From assembly GCA_930633525.1 (NCBI GenBank), contig CAKNFP010000002.1, positions 1,054,001 through 1,118,000 on the forward strand: a DNA stretch of 64,000 nt, given 5' to 3'. The notes beneath the pieces were generated by a model. The model did no database searches. It saw only the letters and a list, made by a program, of their open reading frames with translations, and was not told the DNA's origin. This document shows positions 7,901-15,700 of the stretch, piece by piece. A program made the translations under genes and the position numbers. How positions within the stretch are numbered: position 1 is the stretch's first letter; each line of letters begins with the position of its first letter. The DNA comes from Hyphomicrobiales bacterium (GTDB lineage Bacteria; Pseudomonadota; Alphaproteobacteria; Rhizobiales; Beijerinckiaceae).

Positions 7901-8662
7901 CTACAGAATGTCGCGGGTCGTCTCAGGGGGGACAAAAGCCCCCGCCCAGCGCCGGCCGATGCCATGATCGAGCGCCTGTGCATCCCAACCACCATCCCGA
8001 TGCGCGATCCGCAACGGGCGGGGCTGGCTGACGAGATGGAGATCACTCCCTTGAGCGATCACAACCTGCCCGGTCAGCGCAGAGGCCGCATCGCTGAGCA
8101 GGAATGCCGCCACGGCTGCGACATGCTGCAGTCCGTCGACAAAAGCGAGACAATTGGCCCGGACTGACGTTCCCGCGAAATCCAGCGCCACGGCGCGGGA
8201 GAGGCCCGCTTCCGCAAGCCCCACGATCGTGGAAGCAGCCCGGCCGGTATCGCCGACAATTCCCTCGGCCGGCACGACATAGACGAATGAGCCGAAGCCC
8301 CGCGCCGCAAAATGCGGAGACAGCGCCCTGGTGATATGAAACGCCTTGTCGAGGTTGCCGGCCAAGCAAGCCTCGAAAGCCGCCGGATCAAGCGCATCGA
8401 AGGCAACCGACGGCGCCTCGCTCGGTAGCACGACGGCTCCATCAATGCGCCCGTGCGGTGCCAGCAGCAATTGCGCGAGACGATCGGAATCCTCGCCGCG
8501 CCATGGAAGGCGGGTGACGCCAGCCCCTTGCGTGGGCGCAGCAGCGCCCTCCGCGTCGAGGATCACAACCGCAGCGCCCATCGCATGCAGGGCTTCCGCA
8601 AAGGCTCCCCGTTCCGCGGCATGCGCCCCGGCCAGGAGGACAACTGTATTCGACAGGATCAC
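7901..8662 (-). CDS. Degenerate SDR-family protein lacking the catalytic triad
   Basis: A 253-residue SDR-fold protein. The fold is recognisable (S-F-V-Y-V-V strand, A-L-D-F-A-G-T-S-V-R-A-N-C-L-A, and a C-terminal L-T-G-Q-V-V-I-A-Q-G), but the glycine motif is reduced to L-A-G-A-H-A-A-E-R-G and no Tyr-x-x-x-Lys exists where the active site should be. Its C-terminal tail (H-L-V-S-Q-P-R-P-L-R-I ... W-A-G-A-F-V-P-P) parallels that of the adjacent catalytic SDR. The GTG start overlaps the tctA stop by 4 bases (GTGA), with GAGGAAC upstream. A non-catalytic partner subunit is the most likely role. Confidence 0.75.
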   Translation of the reverse strand: MILSNTVVLLAGAHAAERGAFAEALHAMGAAVVILDAEGAAAPTQGAGVTRLPWRGEDSDRLAQLLLAPHGRIDGAVVLPSEAPSVAFDALDPAAFEACLAGNLDKAFHITRALSPHFAARGFGSFVYVVPAEGIVGDTGRAASTIVGLAEAGLSRAVALDFAGTSVRANCLAFVDGLQHVAAVAAFLLSDAASALTGQVVIAQGSDLHLVSQPRPLRIAHRDGGWDAQALDHGIGRRWAGAFVPPETTRDIL

Positions 8663-10164
8663 GTCTGTTCCTCGAATGCGACCTCGCGCTGTCGGCGAAC
8701 CTTCGGCAGCAGCACGGAAATGAGCAGGATCGCGGCGACCGCCAGCAGGCCGGCGCTGATCGGGTGCTCTAGCAGGATCATCGGGCTGCCGCGGGACAAG
8801 GTCAGCGAGCGCCGGAGATTTTCCTCCATGAGCGGCCCAAGGATGACCCCGAGCAACAGCGGCGCGGGCTCGCAACCGATCTTTGTCAAGCCATAGCCCA
8901 TCACACCGAACAGCATCATAACCAGCACATCCAGCATGGAGCTGTTGATCGAGTAGACGCCGATGGCACACAGGAGAAGAATCGCCGGGAAGAGGACGCT
9001 GTAGGGGATGCGCAGGATCCACACCCACACCCGGATCAACGGCAGGTTGATGACGAGCAGCATGAGATTGCCGACCCACATGCTTACGATCACGCCCCAG
9101 AAGATGTCGGGCTGCTTGGTCATCACATTGGGGCCGGGCTGGACACCATGGATCATCATAGCCCCCATCATCAGCGCCATGATGGCGTTGGAGGGAATAC
9201 CCAGCGTCAGCATCGGGATGAACGAGGTCTGCGCACCGGCATTGTTGGCGGATTCCGGCGCCGCGACACCGGCGATCGCGCCCTGCCCGAATTTTTCCGG
9301 GGTCCGGCTCAGGCGTTTCTCGAGAACATAGGCTGCAAAGGAGCTGAGGAGAGCGCCACCGCCGGGCAGAATGCCGAGCACCGTGCCGAGAGCGGTTCCG
9401 CGCAGCACGGCCGGTGTCGCCTCGCGAAAATCCTTGCGCGTCGGCATGAGGCCGGAGATCTCCTGCTCGATTTCGTTCTTGGTCAGCCGCTGCTCAAGAT
9501 TGCGGATGATCTCCGCGATGCCGAAAAGCCCCATCGCGACCGGCGCGATGTCCAGGCCATCGGCAAGCGAGGGAATACCGAAGGTGAGCCGCTTGACGCC
9601 GCTTTCCACATCCGTGCCGACAAGGCCCAGCATGACGCCGACGAGGATCATCAGCACGGCTTTCATCACCGATCCATTGGCGATGACGACCGCTGCGACG
9701 AGACCAAGTACCATCAGAGCGAAATATTCAGGTGCGCCGAATCGCTGCCCGAGCGCCGAGAGAGGTGGCGCAGCAATGGCGATGACCAGGGTCGCCACGC
9801 AGCCGGCGAAGAAGGAACCCAGCGCCGCGATGGCGAGCGCGGGCCCCGCCCGGCCCTGGCGTGCCATCTGATAGCCGTCGATCGCCGTCATCACCGCAGA
9901 CGACTCGCCCGGCAGACGGCACAGAATCGCGGTCGTGGAGCCGCCATATTGCGCGCCGTAGTAGATGCCGGCGAGCATGATCAGGGCACCGGTCGGCGGC
10001 AGCGAGAATGTCAAGGGCAACAGCATGGCGATCGTCGCCAGCGGCCCGAGGCCCGGCAGTACGCCGATGAAAGTGCCGAGAAGCGCACCGATGAAACAAT
10101 AGAGGAGATTTTCGGGGGAAGCCGCGATCGACAGCCCGTAACTCAGATTGCTGAAGATATCCAT
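8659..10164 (-). CDS. tctA: TctA: large permease subunit of a tripartite tricarboxylate transporter
   Basis: A 501-residue, very hydrophobic protein with about 12 membrane helices. The TctA signatures are present: G-V-L-P-G-L-G-P-L-A-T-I-A near the N-terminus, G-I-Y-Y-G-A-Q-Y-G-G-S-T-T-A-I, and L-G-I-P-S-N-A-I-M-A-L in the second half. It is the channel-forming subunit of a secondary transporter driven by an ion gradient, which works with TctB and a Bug receptor. The ATG is used because it overlaps the tctB stop as ATGA; an in-frame TTG 9 bases earlier has no merit. Both flanking Bug genes are candidate receptors. Confidence 0.96.
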   Translation of the reverse strand: MDIFSNLSYGLSIAASPENLLYCFIGALLGTFIGVLPGLGPLATIAMLLPLTFSLPPTGALIMLAGIYYGAQYGGSTTAILCRLPGESSAVMTAIDGYQMARQGRAGPALAIAALGSFFAGCVATLVIAIAAPPLSALGQRFGAPEYFALMVLGLVAAVVIANGSVMKAVLMILVGVMLGLVGTDVESGVKRLTFGIPSLADGLDIAPVAMGLFGIAEIIRNLEQRLTKNEIEQEISGLMPTRKDFREATPAVLRGTALGTVLGILPGGGALLSSFAAYVLEKRLSRTPEKFGQGAIAGVAAPESANNAGAQTSFIPMLTLGIPSNAIMALMMGAMMIHGVQPGPNVMTKQPDIFWGVIVSMWVGNLMLLVINLPLIRVWVWILRIPYSVLFPAILLLCAIGVYSINSSMLDVLVMMLFGVMGYGLTKIGCEPAPLLLGVILGPLMEENLRRSLTLSRGSPMILLEHPISAGLLAVAAILLISVLLPKVRRQREVAFEEQT

Positions 10165-10634
10165 CACGGCCAAACCTTGATCGGCAGCCCTAGGAGAACG
10201 GTGAACAACATGATCGCGCAGGCCGTGACGGCCACGGACAGGATGAGGGCCTGCACCGGGCGGAAGTCATAAGCGGCAGCCGCGCAGACGAAGACGGCGA
10301 CTGCCGAGGCAACGACAATCCCGAGCGACTCGATGGACAGCGCAAACAGGATCAGCGCCAGACACACCAACAGGAGCGGGCGCAGCGAAAAACTCTCCGG
10401 CCTTTCACCGTGACCACCGAAGCCACGGACGACCAGGATGAGCGAAATGAGACCAATCCCGGCCAGCACAATCCGCGGCATGTAGCCGGCGCCGACACGA
10501 AAGCCCTCAAACTGTGGAAGATCGCGAAGCATCCACCATGCGAAAGCCGTAAAGGCGAGGCCCAGCACACCCAGAATGAGATCGTTCGTCACCGCTCTTC
10601 CGGCGCCACGCTCTCGATAGTGCCCTGATTGCAT
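10164..10634 (-). CDS. tctB: TctB: small membrane subunit of the tripartite tricarboxylate transporter
   Basis: A 156-residue protein with four predicted helices in the TctB arrangement: one near residues 18-37, a gap containing G-F-R-V-G-A-G-Y-M-P-R, then helices at about 53-70, 84-104 and 108-152. G-x-G-Y-M/F-P is the usual TctB landmark. A strong AGGAGG lies 8 bases before the ATG. TctB is poorly conserved but always accompanies TctA, here through a 4-base overlap. It begins the segment running tctB-tctA-degenerate SDR-SDR-Bug-enoyl-CoA hydratase on the minus strand. Confidence 0.93.
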   Translation of the reverse strand: MQSGHYRERGAGRAVTNDLILGVLGLAFTAFAWWMLRDLPQFEGFRVGAGYMPRIVLAGIGLISLILVVRGFGGHGERPESFSLRPLLLVCLALILFALSIESLGIVVASAVAVFVCAAAAYDFRPVQALILSVAVTACAIMLFTVLLGLPIKVWP

Positions 10635-10880
10635 TTACGTTCCTCCTGATCAACTTGTGGCCCGGTTCGCCCAAGCGCCCATTCTTGTCTCGACATCGCG
10701 GGTCGGCCGGCCGACGTTAGCCTTGGCGTTCTCGCAAGGAAACCTGCAAGCTCCGGCAATGATCGTTGCACATCCCGAAAAGACGATGGGCCGTCAAGCC
10801 CTCGCCTTTTCGGCGATCATGGGTCTCGGCGCACCGCTGTCGATGAGGGCACGGCGGCCAGGCCGGCCCCGACATCGCCG

Positions 10881-10915
10881 CTAGAGCAAGTCCGCAACAG
10901 ACGGACTTTCTCTAG
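10881..10915 (-). terminator. Strong inverted repeat just after the second Bug gene
   Basis: CTAGAG-C-AAGTCCG and its complement CGGACTT-T-CTCTAG pair over 13 of 14 positions around a 7-base loop, starting 5 bases past the stop of the minus-strand Bug gene. No U-run follows on either strand, so it may be a processing or attenuation hairpin rather than a classical terminator. The rest of the 286-base gap up to tctB (10635-10920) shows nothing else. Confidence 0.55.
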
Positions 10916-10920
10916 TTATG

Positions 10921-11907
10921 CTATTGCGGCTCGATCTTGGCGCTCGTGATCACATTGCGCCACCGCTCGACATCGGCGTTCACGCGGGCCGCCGATTGCG
11001 CCGGCGTTTCACCCGCAGGCAGGACGCCGATCATCTCCAGACGGGAGATCATGGATGGATCCGACAGGGCCGTCTTGATCTCGGCGTTCAGCTTCTCGAT
11101 GATCGCCGGCGGCGTCTTTGCCGGCGCGAAGGTGCCGACCCAGATCGTGACGGAAAAATCCTTCAGCCCGCTTTCCATGACCGTGGGCACGTTCGGCAGG
11201 CTGGGCCAGCGTTTGGTGTCGGTCACCGCGAGCGCCTTGAGCTGCCCGCTCTCGACGAGCGGCTTCGACGTCAGGGTGTCGAATACCAGCTGCACCTCGT
11301 TGCCCGTCAAGCCGACGATCGATGGCCCGCCGCCCTTGTAGGGCACATGGGTCATGTCGATGCCGGCCGCCATCTTGAACATCTCGCCGATCAGATGGCC
11401 CGAGGAGCCAACGCCGGCCGATCCATAGTTGAGTTTGCCGGGATTGGCCTTGGCATAGGCAATCAGTTCCTGCACGTTGTTGGCTGGCACGGAAGGATTG
11501 ACCACGAGGATATAGGGCCCGGTCGCCAGAACGCTGACGGGCACGAGATCCTTCTGGACGTCGTAGCCGAGATTCTTCTTGAAGCTCGGATCGACGGTGA
11601 TGACCGAGGTATGCGTCAGCAGCGTGTAGCCGTCAGGCGCCGCCCGGACGACAGCTTCGGTGCCGATCGAACCCGCCGCTCCGGGCTTGTTCTCGACCAC
11701 GACCGGCTGTTTCAGCCGCTTTTCGATGTCGGCGGCGATGAAACGCGCCACTGGATCCGTTGTGCCACCCGGCGGATAGGGCACGACCATCTTGATCGGG
11801 TGCTTCGGGTATCCAGCCGCAGCATCCTGCGCTCCGACAGCGCCCATCGCCGCAAGAATGACCCCGCCCGCCAACAGGACAGGGGCTAGAACGTGTCTCA
11901 GGTCCAT
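10921..11907 (-). CDS. Bug-family (TctC-like) periplasmic substrate receptor
   Basis: A 328-residue receptor with a signal peptide (V-L-L-A-G-G-V-I-L-A-A-M, cleavage near A-V-G-A-Q-D). It has the Bug motifs I-K-M-V-V-P-Y-P-P-G-G-T-T-D-P, V-V-V-E-N-K-P-G-A-A-G, Y-A-K-A-N-P-G-K-L-N-Y-G-S-A-G-V-G-S and V-P-Y-K-G-G. The ATG has GGAGGAAG 6 bases upstream. It is immediately upstream of tctBA on the same strand, separated by 286 bases that begin with a strong hairpin. That layout commonly gives more receptor than permease transcript. It is the more natural partner of TctAB than the other Bug copy; the ligand is probably a carboxylate. Confidence 0.93.
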   Translation of the reverse strand: MDLRHVLAPVLLAGGVILAAMGAVGAQDAAAGYPKHPIKMVVPYPPGGTTDPVARFIAADIEKRLKQPVVVENKPGAAGSIGTEAVVRAAPDGYTLLTHTSVITVDPSFKKNLGYDVQKDLVPVSVLATGPYILVVNPSVPANNVQELIAYAKANPGKLNYGSAGVGSSGHLIGEMFKMAAGIDMTHVPYKGGGPSIVGLTGNEVQLVFDTLTSKPLVESGQLKALAVTDTKRWPSLPNVPTVMESGLKDFSVTIWVGTFAPAKTPPAIIEKLNAEIKTALSDPSMISRLEMIGVLPAGETPAQSAARVNADVERWRNVITSAKIEPQ

Positions 11908-12047
11908 TTGCTTCCTCCAATCCGGCTTATTCTTTGCATCTGTAACCGCCGTATGCAGAGGCTAGAGCCGGATGGCCATTGCCGTAACCGCCAAGGGTAG
12001 ACAAACAACCTTGCGTAATCTGGAAAGATGGGATCCCATCGACCGCT

Positions 12048-13004
12048 TCAGGGGCACAATACCCGCAGCGGGCGCCCCTCCAGCCACGCCGCGATGTCTT
12101 CCACAGCCATGCCATAAAAACTGCGGTAGTTTCCTTCCGTCACATAGCCGAGATGCGGCGTCGCCGTGAGATTGGCGAGATCGCGGAAGGGATGATCAGC
12201 CGGCAGAGGCTCCTGGTCATAGACATCGAGCGCGGCCCCGGCGATCCACCGCTCCCGCAAGGCCCTCAAAAGGGCCGCCTCTTCCACGATCGGACCACGC
12301 GAGGTGTTGACCAGCAAGGCCGAGGACTTCATGGCCTTTAGTTCCGCCACGCCGACGAGCCCGCGTGTCCTCTCCCCCAGGACAAGATGGATCGACACGA
12401 TATCCGCGGTGGCGAGAAGGTCCTGAAGCGAGGCGGCGCGCGTCACACCAAGCGCCACGCAGCGCTCTGCCGTGAGATTCCGGCTCCACGCCACCACCGT
12501 CATGCCGAAGGCTTGCGCCACCGCCGCCACCTGTGCGCCGACCGTTCCCAGACCGAGCAGGCCCAGTGTGCGCCCATGAAGATCCAGACCCAACGTTGTC
12601 TGCCATGCGCCCCTGCGGAAACCAGCCGTTTCGACAGCGAGGTTGCGGGCCGCCGTCAGAATCAGTGCCCAGGTCATTTCCGAGGTCGGGCGCCCTGCCC
12701 CCTCCGCGCCGCAGACGACGATGCCCTGGCGATGAGCCGCCTCAATATCGATGGACCGGTTCCGCATGCCCGTCGTGACGAGAAGCTTCAGCTGTGGAAG
12801 CCGTTCCAGAAGGCTCGCCGGAAAGGGAGTTCGCTCCCGCATGGCGACCACTATGTCAAAACCTGCCAGCCGCTTCGCGGCCCCGTCCTCGTCGTGGAAC
12901 GGCTCATGGAAGAACTGGACGTCGACTGCCTCTGCCAGACGCCCCCAATCCGCCACGGCTGACGCGGCCGTCTGATAGTCGTCGATCACTGCGCATCGTT
13001 TCAT
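12048..13004 (-). CDS. D-2-hydroxyacid dehydrogenase family protein (NAD-dependent)
   Basis: A 318-residue protein of the D-isomer-specific 2-hydroxyacid dehydrogenase family. It has the nucleotide motif G-L-L-G-L-G-T-V-G near residue 150, the catalytic Arg in N-T-S-R-G-P-I-V, Glu in D-V-Y-D-Q-E-P-L-P and His in T-P-H-L-G-Y. It probably interconverts a 2-keto and a 2-hydroxy acid in the cytoplasm. The second in-frame ATG is chosen because AAGGGA lies 6 bases before it. It begins the minus-strand segment and shares a 391-base promoter region with the divergent MaoC operon, where a perfect 18-base palindrome lies 39 bases before its start. Confidence 0.9.
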   Translation of the reverse strand: MKRCAVIDDYQTAASAVADWGRLAEAVDVQFFHEPFHDEDGAAKRLAGFDIVVAMRERTPFPASLLERLPQLKLLVTTGMRNRSIDIEAAHRQGIVVCGAEGAGRPTSEMTWALILTAARNLAVETAGFRRGAWQTTLGLDLHGRTLGLLGLGTVGAQVAAVAQAFGMTVVAWSRNLTAERCVALGVTRAASLQDLLATADIVSIHLVLGERTRGLVGVAELKAMKSSALLVNTSRGPIVEEAALLRALRERWIAGAALDVYDQEPLPADHPFRDLANLTATPHLGYVTEGNYRSFYGMAVEDIAAWLEGRPLRVLCP

Positions 13005-13043
13005 GCCGTATCCCTTCATGCCGCGGTCATTCCAGTCGTTTAT

Positions 13044-13061
13044 TGCAAGACATGTCTTGCA
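13044..13061. promoter_or_regulatory. Perfect 18-bp palindrome, candidate operator
   Basis: TGCAAGACATGTCTTGCA reads identically on both strands. It lies in the divergent promoter region between the D-2-hydroxyacid dehydrogenase and the MaoC-subunit operon, 39 bases from the first start codon. Length and symmetry fit a dimeric regulator such as a GntR or LysR protein. No copy of this exact sequence was noticed elsewhere in the window, so the regulator is unassigned. Confidence 0.6.
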
Positions 13062-13395
13062 GGTGGCAACTCTGCCGAGGCAGCATTTTTTGAGCAACGT
13101 CTTGGACCTGCCCCTATTCAGGGCCCCGCAGCGTTTCTCGCGCCGCGGCTGATCCCAAGGGAGGCCGACTGACTGACGGTCCTACCGCGATAGTTGCGTG
13201 CCATTGCATCCCCAATTTCTCGACAGCTCTTGCCCAGGCGGGCGGGCGATCTGCCTTGAAACCAGGATAGTAAATGGTTCGCACCGGCGCGCAGCTTATC
13301 GAAACTTGCAAAGTTGGCCCTCAGGCTCCGAGCGTTCCGACCCCTGCCCCACGGTGTTATCGATACCCAAATCATAGCAACCGGGAGAAAACGGC
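13062..13395. other. Promoter-bearing intergenic stretch
   Basis: No coding sequence with family support was found. The stretch should carry the start site of the rightward MaoC/CoA-transferase operon; short frames on both strands look accidental. Confidence 0.5.
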
Positions 13396-13830
13396 ATGGC
13401 GGTGGGACGTTACGTCACCGACTTGGACACGGGCGATGTTCTGGGGCCAATCGAATTCGCGATCAGTCCTTTTCAGGTCCGCGAATATTGTCACTCGGTC
13501 GAGATGCATCAGGAATACTTTCAGGGAAGCGATGATCAGATCGCTCCCCCGACGCTTGTGCATCTCGACAAGCTGAGGCTCTACCGCCATGCCTGCCCGG
13601 CCGGCACGGGTCCGACGGCCCGCGTGCATTATGAGTTCGATGCGGTTTTCCACGACGAGATCAAGGTCGGCGAGCCCCTGCGGGTGACGGGCCGCGTGGC
13701 CGAGCGCTCCATCAAGCGCGGTCGCGAATATGTCTACATGGACATCGAACTCGAGCGCCTATCCGATGGCAAGCCGCTGGTCAGCTACCGCGACACCGTC
13801 ATTCTTGCCTACCGCCAGAAGGAGCAATGA
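13396..13830 (+). CDS. MaoC-like hot-dog dehydratase subunit (FAS1-dehydratase N-domain type)
   Basis: A 144-residue single hot-dog domain. The stretch F-Q-V-R-E-Y-C-H-S-V-E-M-H-Q-E-Y-F and I-A-P-P-T-L-V-H matches the N-terminal dehydratase half of two-subunit MaoC hydratases. H-D-E-I-K-V-G-E-P-L and V-S-Y-R-D-T-V-I form the hot-dog strands. GGGAGAAAACGGC gives a good ribosome site. The next MaoC gene overlaps by ATGA, and such pairs form heterodimers in which one half carries the catalytic Asp/His while the other shapes the acyl pocket. The predicted role is reversible hydration of an enoyl-CoA with a bulky or branched acyl group. Confidence 0.85.
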   Translation: MAVGRYVTDLDTGDVLGPIEFAISPFQVREYCHSVEMHQEYFQGSDDQIAPPTLVHLDKLRLYRHACPAGTGPTARVHYEFDAVFHDEIKVGEPLRVTGRVAERSIKRGREYVYMDIELERLSDGKPLVSYRDTVILAYRQKEQ

Positions 13831-14300
13831 TCATGACGCGCGTCGCTGCACAGGCTATCCCCTCCTTCGAAATCGGTGCGGAGATTCGCTCGCGTCCTCG
13901 CCGCATGACGCGGGACCGCATGCGTTGGTATGTCGACACCCAGGCGACGGTCGCCGCTGATGACGGCCGCCATCATCGCGGCGGCCCGACGATCCATGAC
14001 GACGACGACTACGCCAAGTCGCAGGGCCTGCCGGGCATCATCGCCGACGGTATGGTCTCCACGAACTGGATACTTGACCTGCTTCTCAATACCTTCGGTC
14101 CGTCATTTCTGAAGAACGGCCGACTGTCGACGAAGTATATCGCGCCTGTCTACGAAGATCAGGTGGTCATCAGCTGCGCGCGCGTCGAAACCGTCCACCT
14201 CGATGCCGAGAGCCGCACCACCTACCAGCTTTCCGTGTGGTGTGAGGACGATACCGGCAAGATGCTCACCGTCGGCCGCGCCGACATAGCCTCCCACTAG
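13827..14300 (+). CDS. MaoC-family hydratase/dehydratase subunit
   Basis: A 157-residue hot-dog protein with the hydratase-2 region G-G-P-T-I-H-D-D-D-D-Y-A-K-S-Q-G-L-P-G-I-I-A-D-G-M. The His of I-H-x-D is retained. Many family members have I-A-H-G-M; here the His is replaced by Asp (I-A-D-G-M), so exact catalysis is uncertain. It starts at an ATG overlapping the previous MaoC stop by 4 bases, so the two subunits are translationally coupled. It is followed by a class III CoA-transferase 28 bases later, which places the pair in a CoA-thioester pathway. Confidence 0.85.
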   Translation: MIMTRVAAQAIPSFEIGAEIRSRPRRMTRDRMRWYVDTQATVAADDGRHHRGGPTIHDDDDYAKSQGLPGIIADGMVSTNWILDLLLNTFGPSFLKNGRLSTKYIAPVYEDQVVISCARVETVHLDAESRTTYQLSVWCEDDTGKMLTVGRADIASH

Positions 14301-14328
14301 ATCTGCACAGTTTCTGAGAGGGCAAGAC

Positions 14329-15552
14329 GTGAAGAAAGTCTTGGACGGCATCAAGGTTCTGGATTTTTCCCGCATATTCGCGGGGCCAGCGGCCACGCAA
14401 GTGCTGGGAGACCTTGGGGCGGATATCATCAAGGTCGAGGAACCCGGCCACGGCGATGATGCAAGAACCTTCGGCGTCTCCGAGGAAACCATGCGGACAT
14501 TCGGGGCGAGCCCTTCCTATCTCGCCCTGAATCGCAACAAGCGCAGCATCGTGCTGGACCTGCGGCAGGCGTCGGGCCGCCAGCTGGCCGCCCGCCTTGC
14601 CGCCCAATGCGATGTCATCGTCCATAATTTCCGCCCCGGCGGCATGAAGAAGTTCGGCCTCGACTATGAGACCCTCAAGGCTGCCAAACCGGGGCTGGTC
14701 TATTGCGAGTTCTCGGCCTATGGCGACACGGGTCCCCTCGCCCATCTCGGCGCCAATGATGTCGCCCTGCAGGCCCACAGCGGCCTGATGAGCATCACCG
14801 GCGAGGCGGATGGTCCGGCGGTACGCTGCGGCACGGCGGTGATCGATCTCCACGCGAGCCTTGCGCTCGTTTCGGCCATCCTGGCGGCCCTGCTGCATCG
14901 CGAGAAGACCGGTGAAGGCCAGCGGGTGGAGACCTCGCTGCTGCGCAGCTCGGCCGACCTCATGAACTATTTCTACACCGAATACTGGCTCGACGGGACG
15001 ATCCGCCAGCGCATGGGCACAGCGAATCATCTGAGCGTGCCGAACCAGGCCTTCCCGGCCGCCGACGGCAGCGTCATCATCATCGCCCCGGCGGACGACA
15101 TGTGGCGGCGTTGCGCAAACGCGCTCGATCCCGAGCGCCTCGACAGGCCGCAGTTCAAGACCGCCTTCGATCGTCGCCGCAATCGCGACGAGCTGATCGC
15201 GACCCTGACGGCGGTGACCAGCACATTGACCTGCCGGGAACTGGTCGAGCGGCTCGGGGCCGCCAAGGTCAATGTGTCGAAGGTGAACAACGTCGCCGAG
15301 GCGGCCGATGATCCGCAGCTCGCCGCCATCGGCGGAACACTCGACATTCCAACGCCGAACGGGTCGCTCAAGGCGGTCGCCATGCCGTTCACCATGAGTG
15401 AGACGCCGGCGACGCTCCATCGCCCGCCCCCCCGGCTCGGGGAGCATATCGAGGAAGTCCTGCGCGAATTCGGCATCGCTCCGGACGAGATCCACAACCT
15501 AGAACGCGCGGGCGCGTTCGGTCCGGCCCTGCAGCGCGAACTCGCGGGTTAG
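14329..15552 (+). CDS. CaiB/BaiF family (class III) CoA-transferase
   Basis: A 407-residue protein with the family start V-L-D-F-S-R-I-F-A-G-P and L-G-A-D-I-I-K-V-E-E-P-G. It has L-N-R-N-K-R-S-I-V-L-D-L and the catalytic Asp173 in C-G-T-A-V-I-D-L-H-A-S. These enzymes move CoA between carboxylic acids such as succinate, mesaconate or aromatic acids without a mixed anhydride pool. The GTG start follows GAGAGGG. Its place after the two-subunit MaoC hydratase suggests it makes the CoA thioester that the hydratase then uses, so the imported acid is probably activated by CoA transfer rather than a ligase; no CoA ligase is seen in this window. Confidence 0.92.
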   Translation: MKKVLDGIKVLDFSRIFAGPAATQVLGDLGADIIKVEEPGHGDDARTFGVSEETMRTFGASPSYLALNRNKRSIVLDLRQASGRQLAARLAAQCDVIVHNFRPGGMKKFGLDYETLKAAKPGLVYCEFSAYGDTGPLAHLGANDVALQAHSGLMSITGEADGPAVRCGTAVIDLHASLALVSAILAALLHREKTGEGQRVETSLLRSSADLMNYFYTEYWLDGTIRQRMGTANHLSVPNQAFPAADGSVIIIAPADDMWRRCANALDPERLDRPQFKTAFDRRRNRDELIATLTAVTSTLTCRELVERLGAAKVNVSKVNNVAEAADDPQLAAIGGTLDIPTPNGSLKAVAMPFTMSETPATLHRPPPRLGEHIEEVLREFGIAPDEIHNLERAGAFGPALQRELAG

Positions 15553-15700
15553 AGCCCATAACGGTATGGACACGGGGAGGGCTTTGGCGCTTCGCGCCAG
15601 GGTGGCGCGGGTCGCCGAGCGAAACGTGAGCCTTGCAGCTCAGGGCGCGCCGGCCTGGGCTCTGAAGCGCGCCTCTCGTTAGTGTGGCCTCATGGACAAC

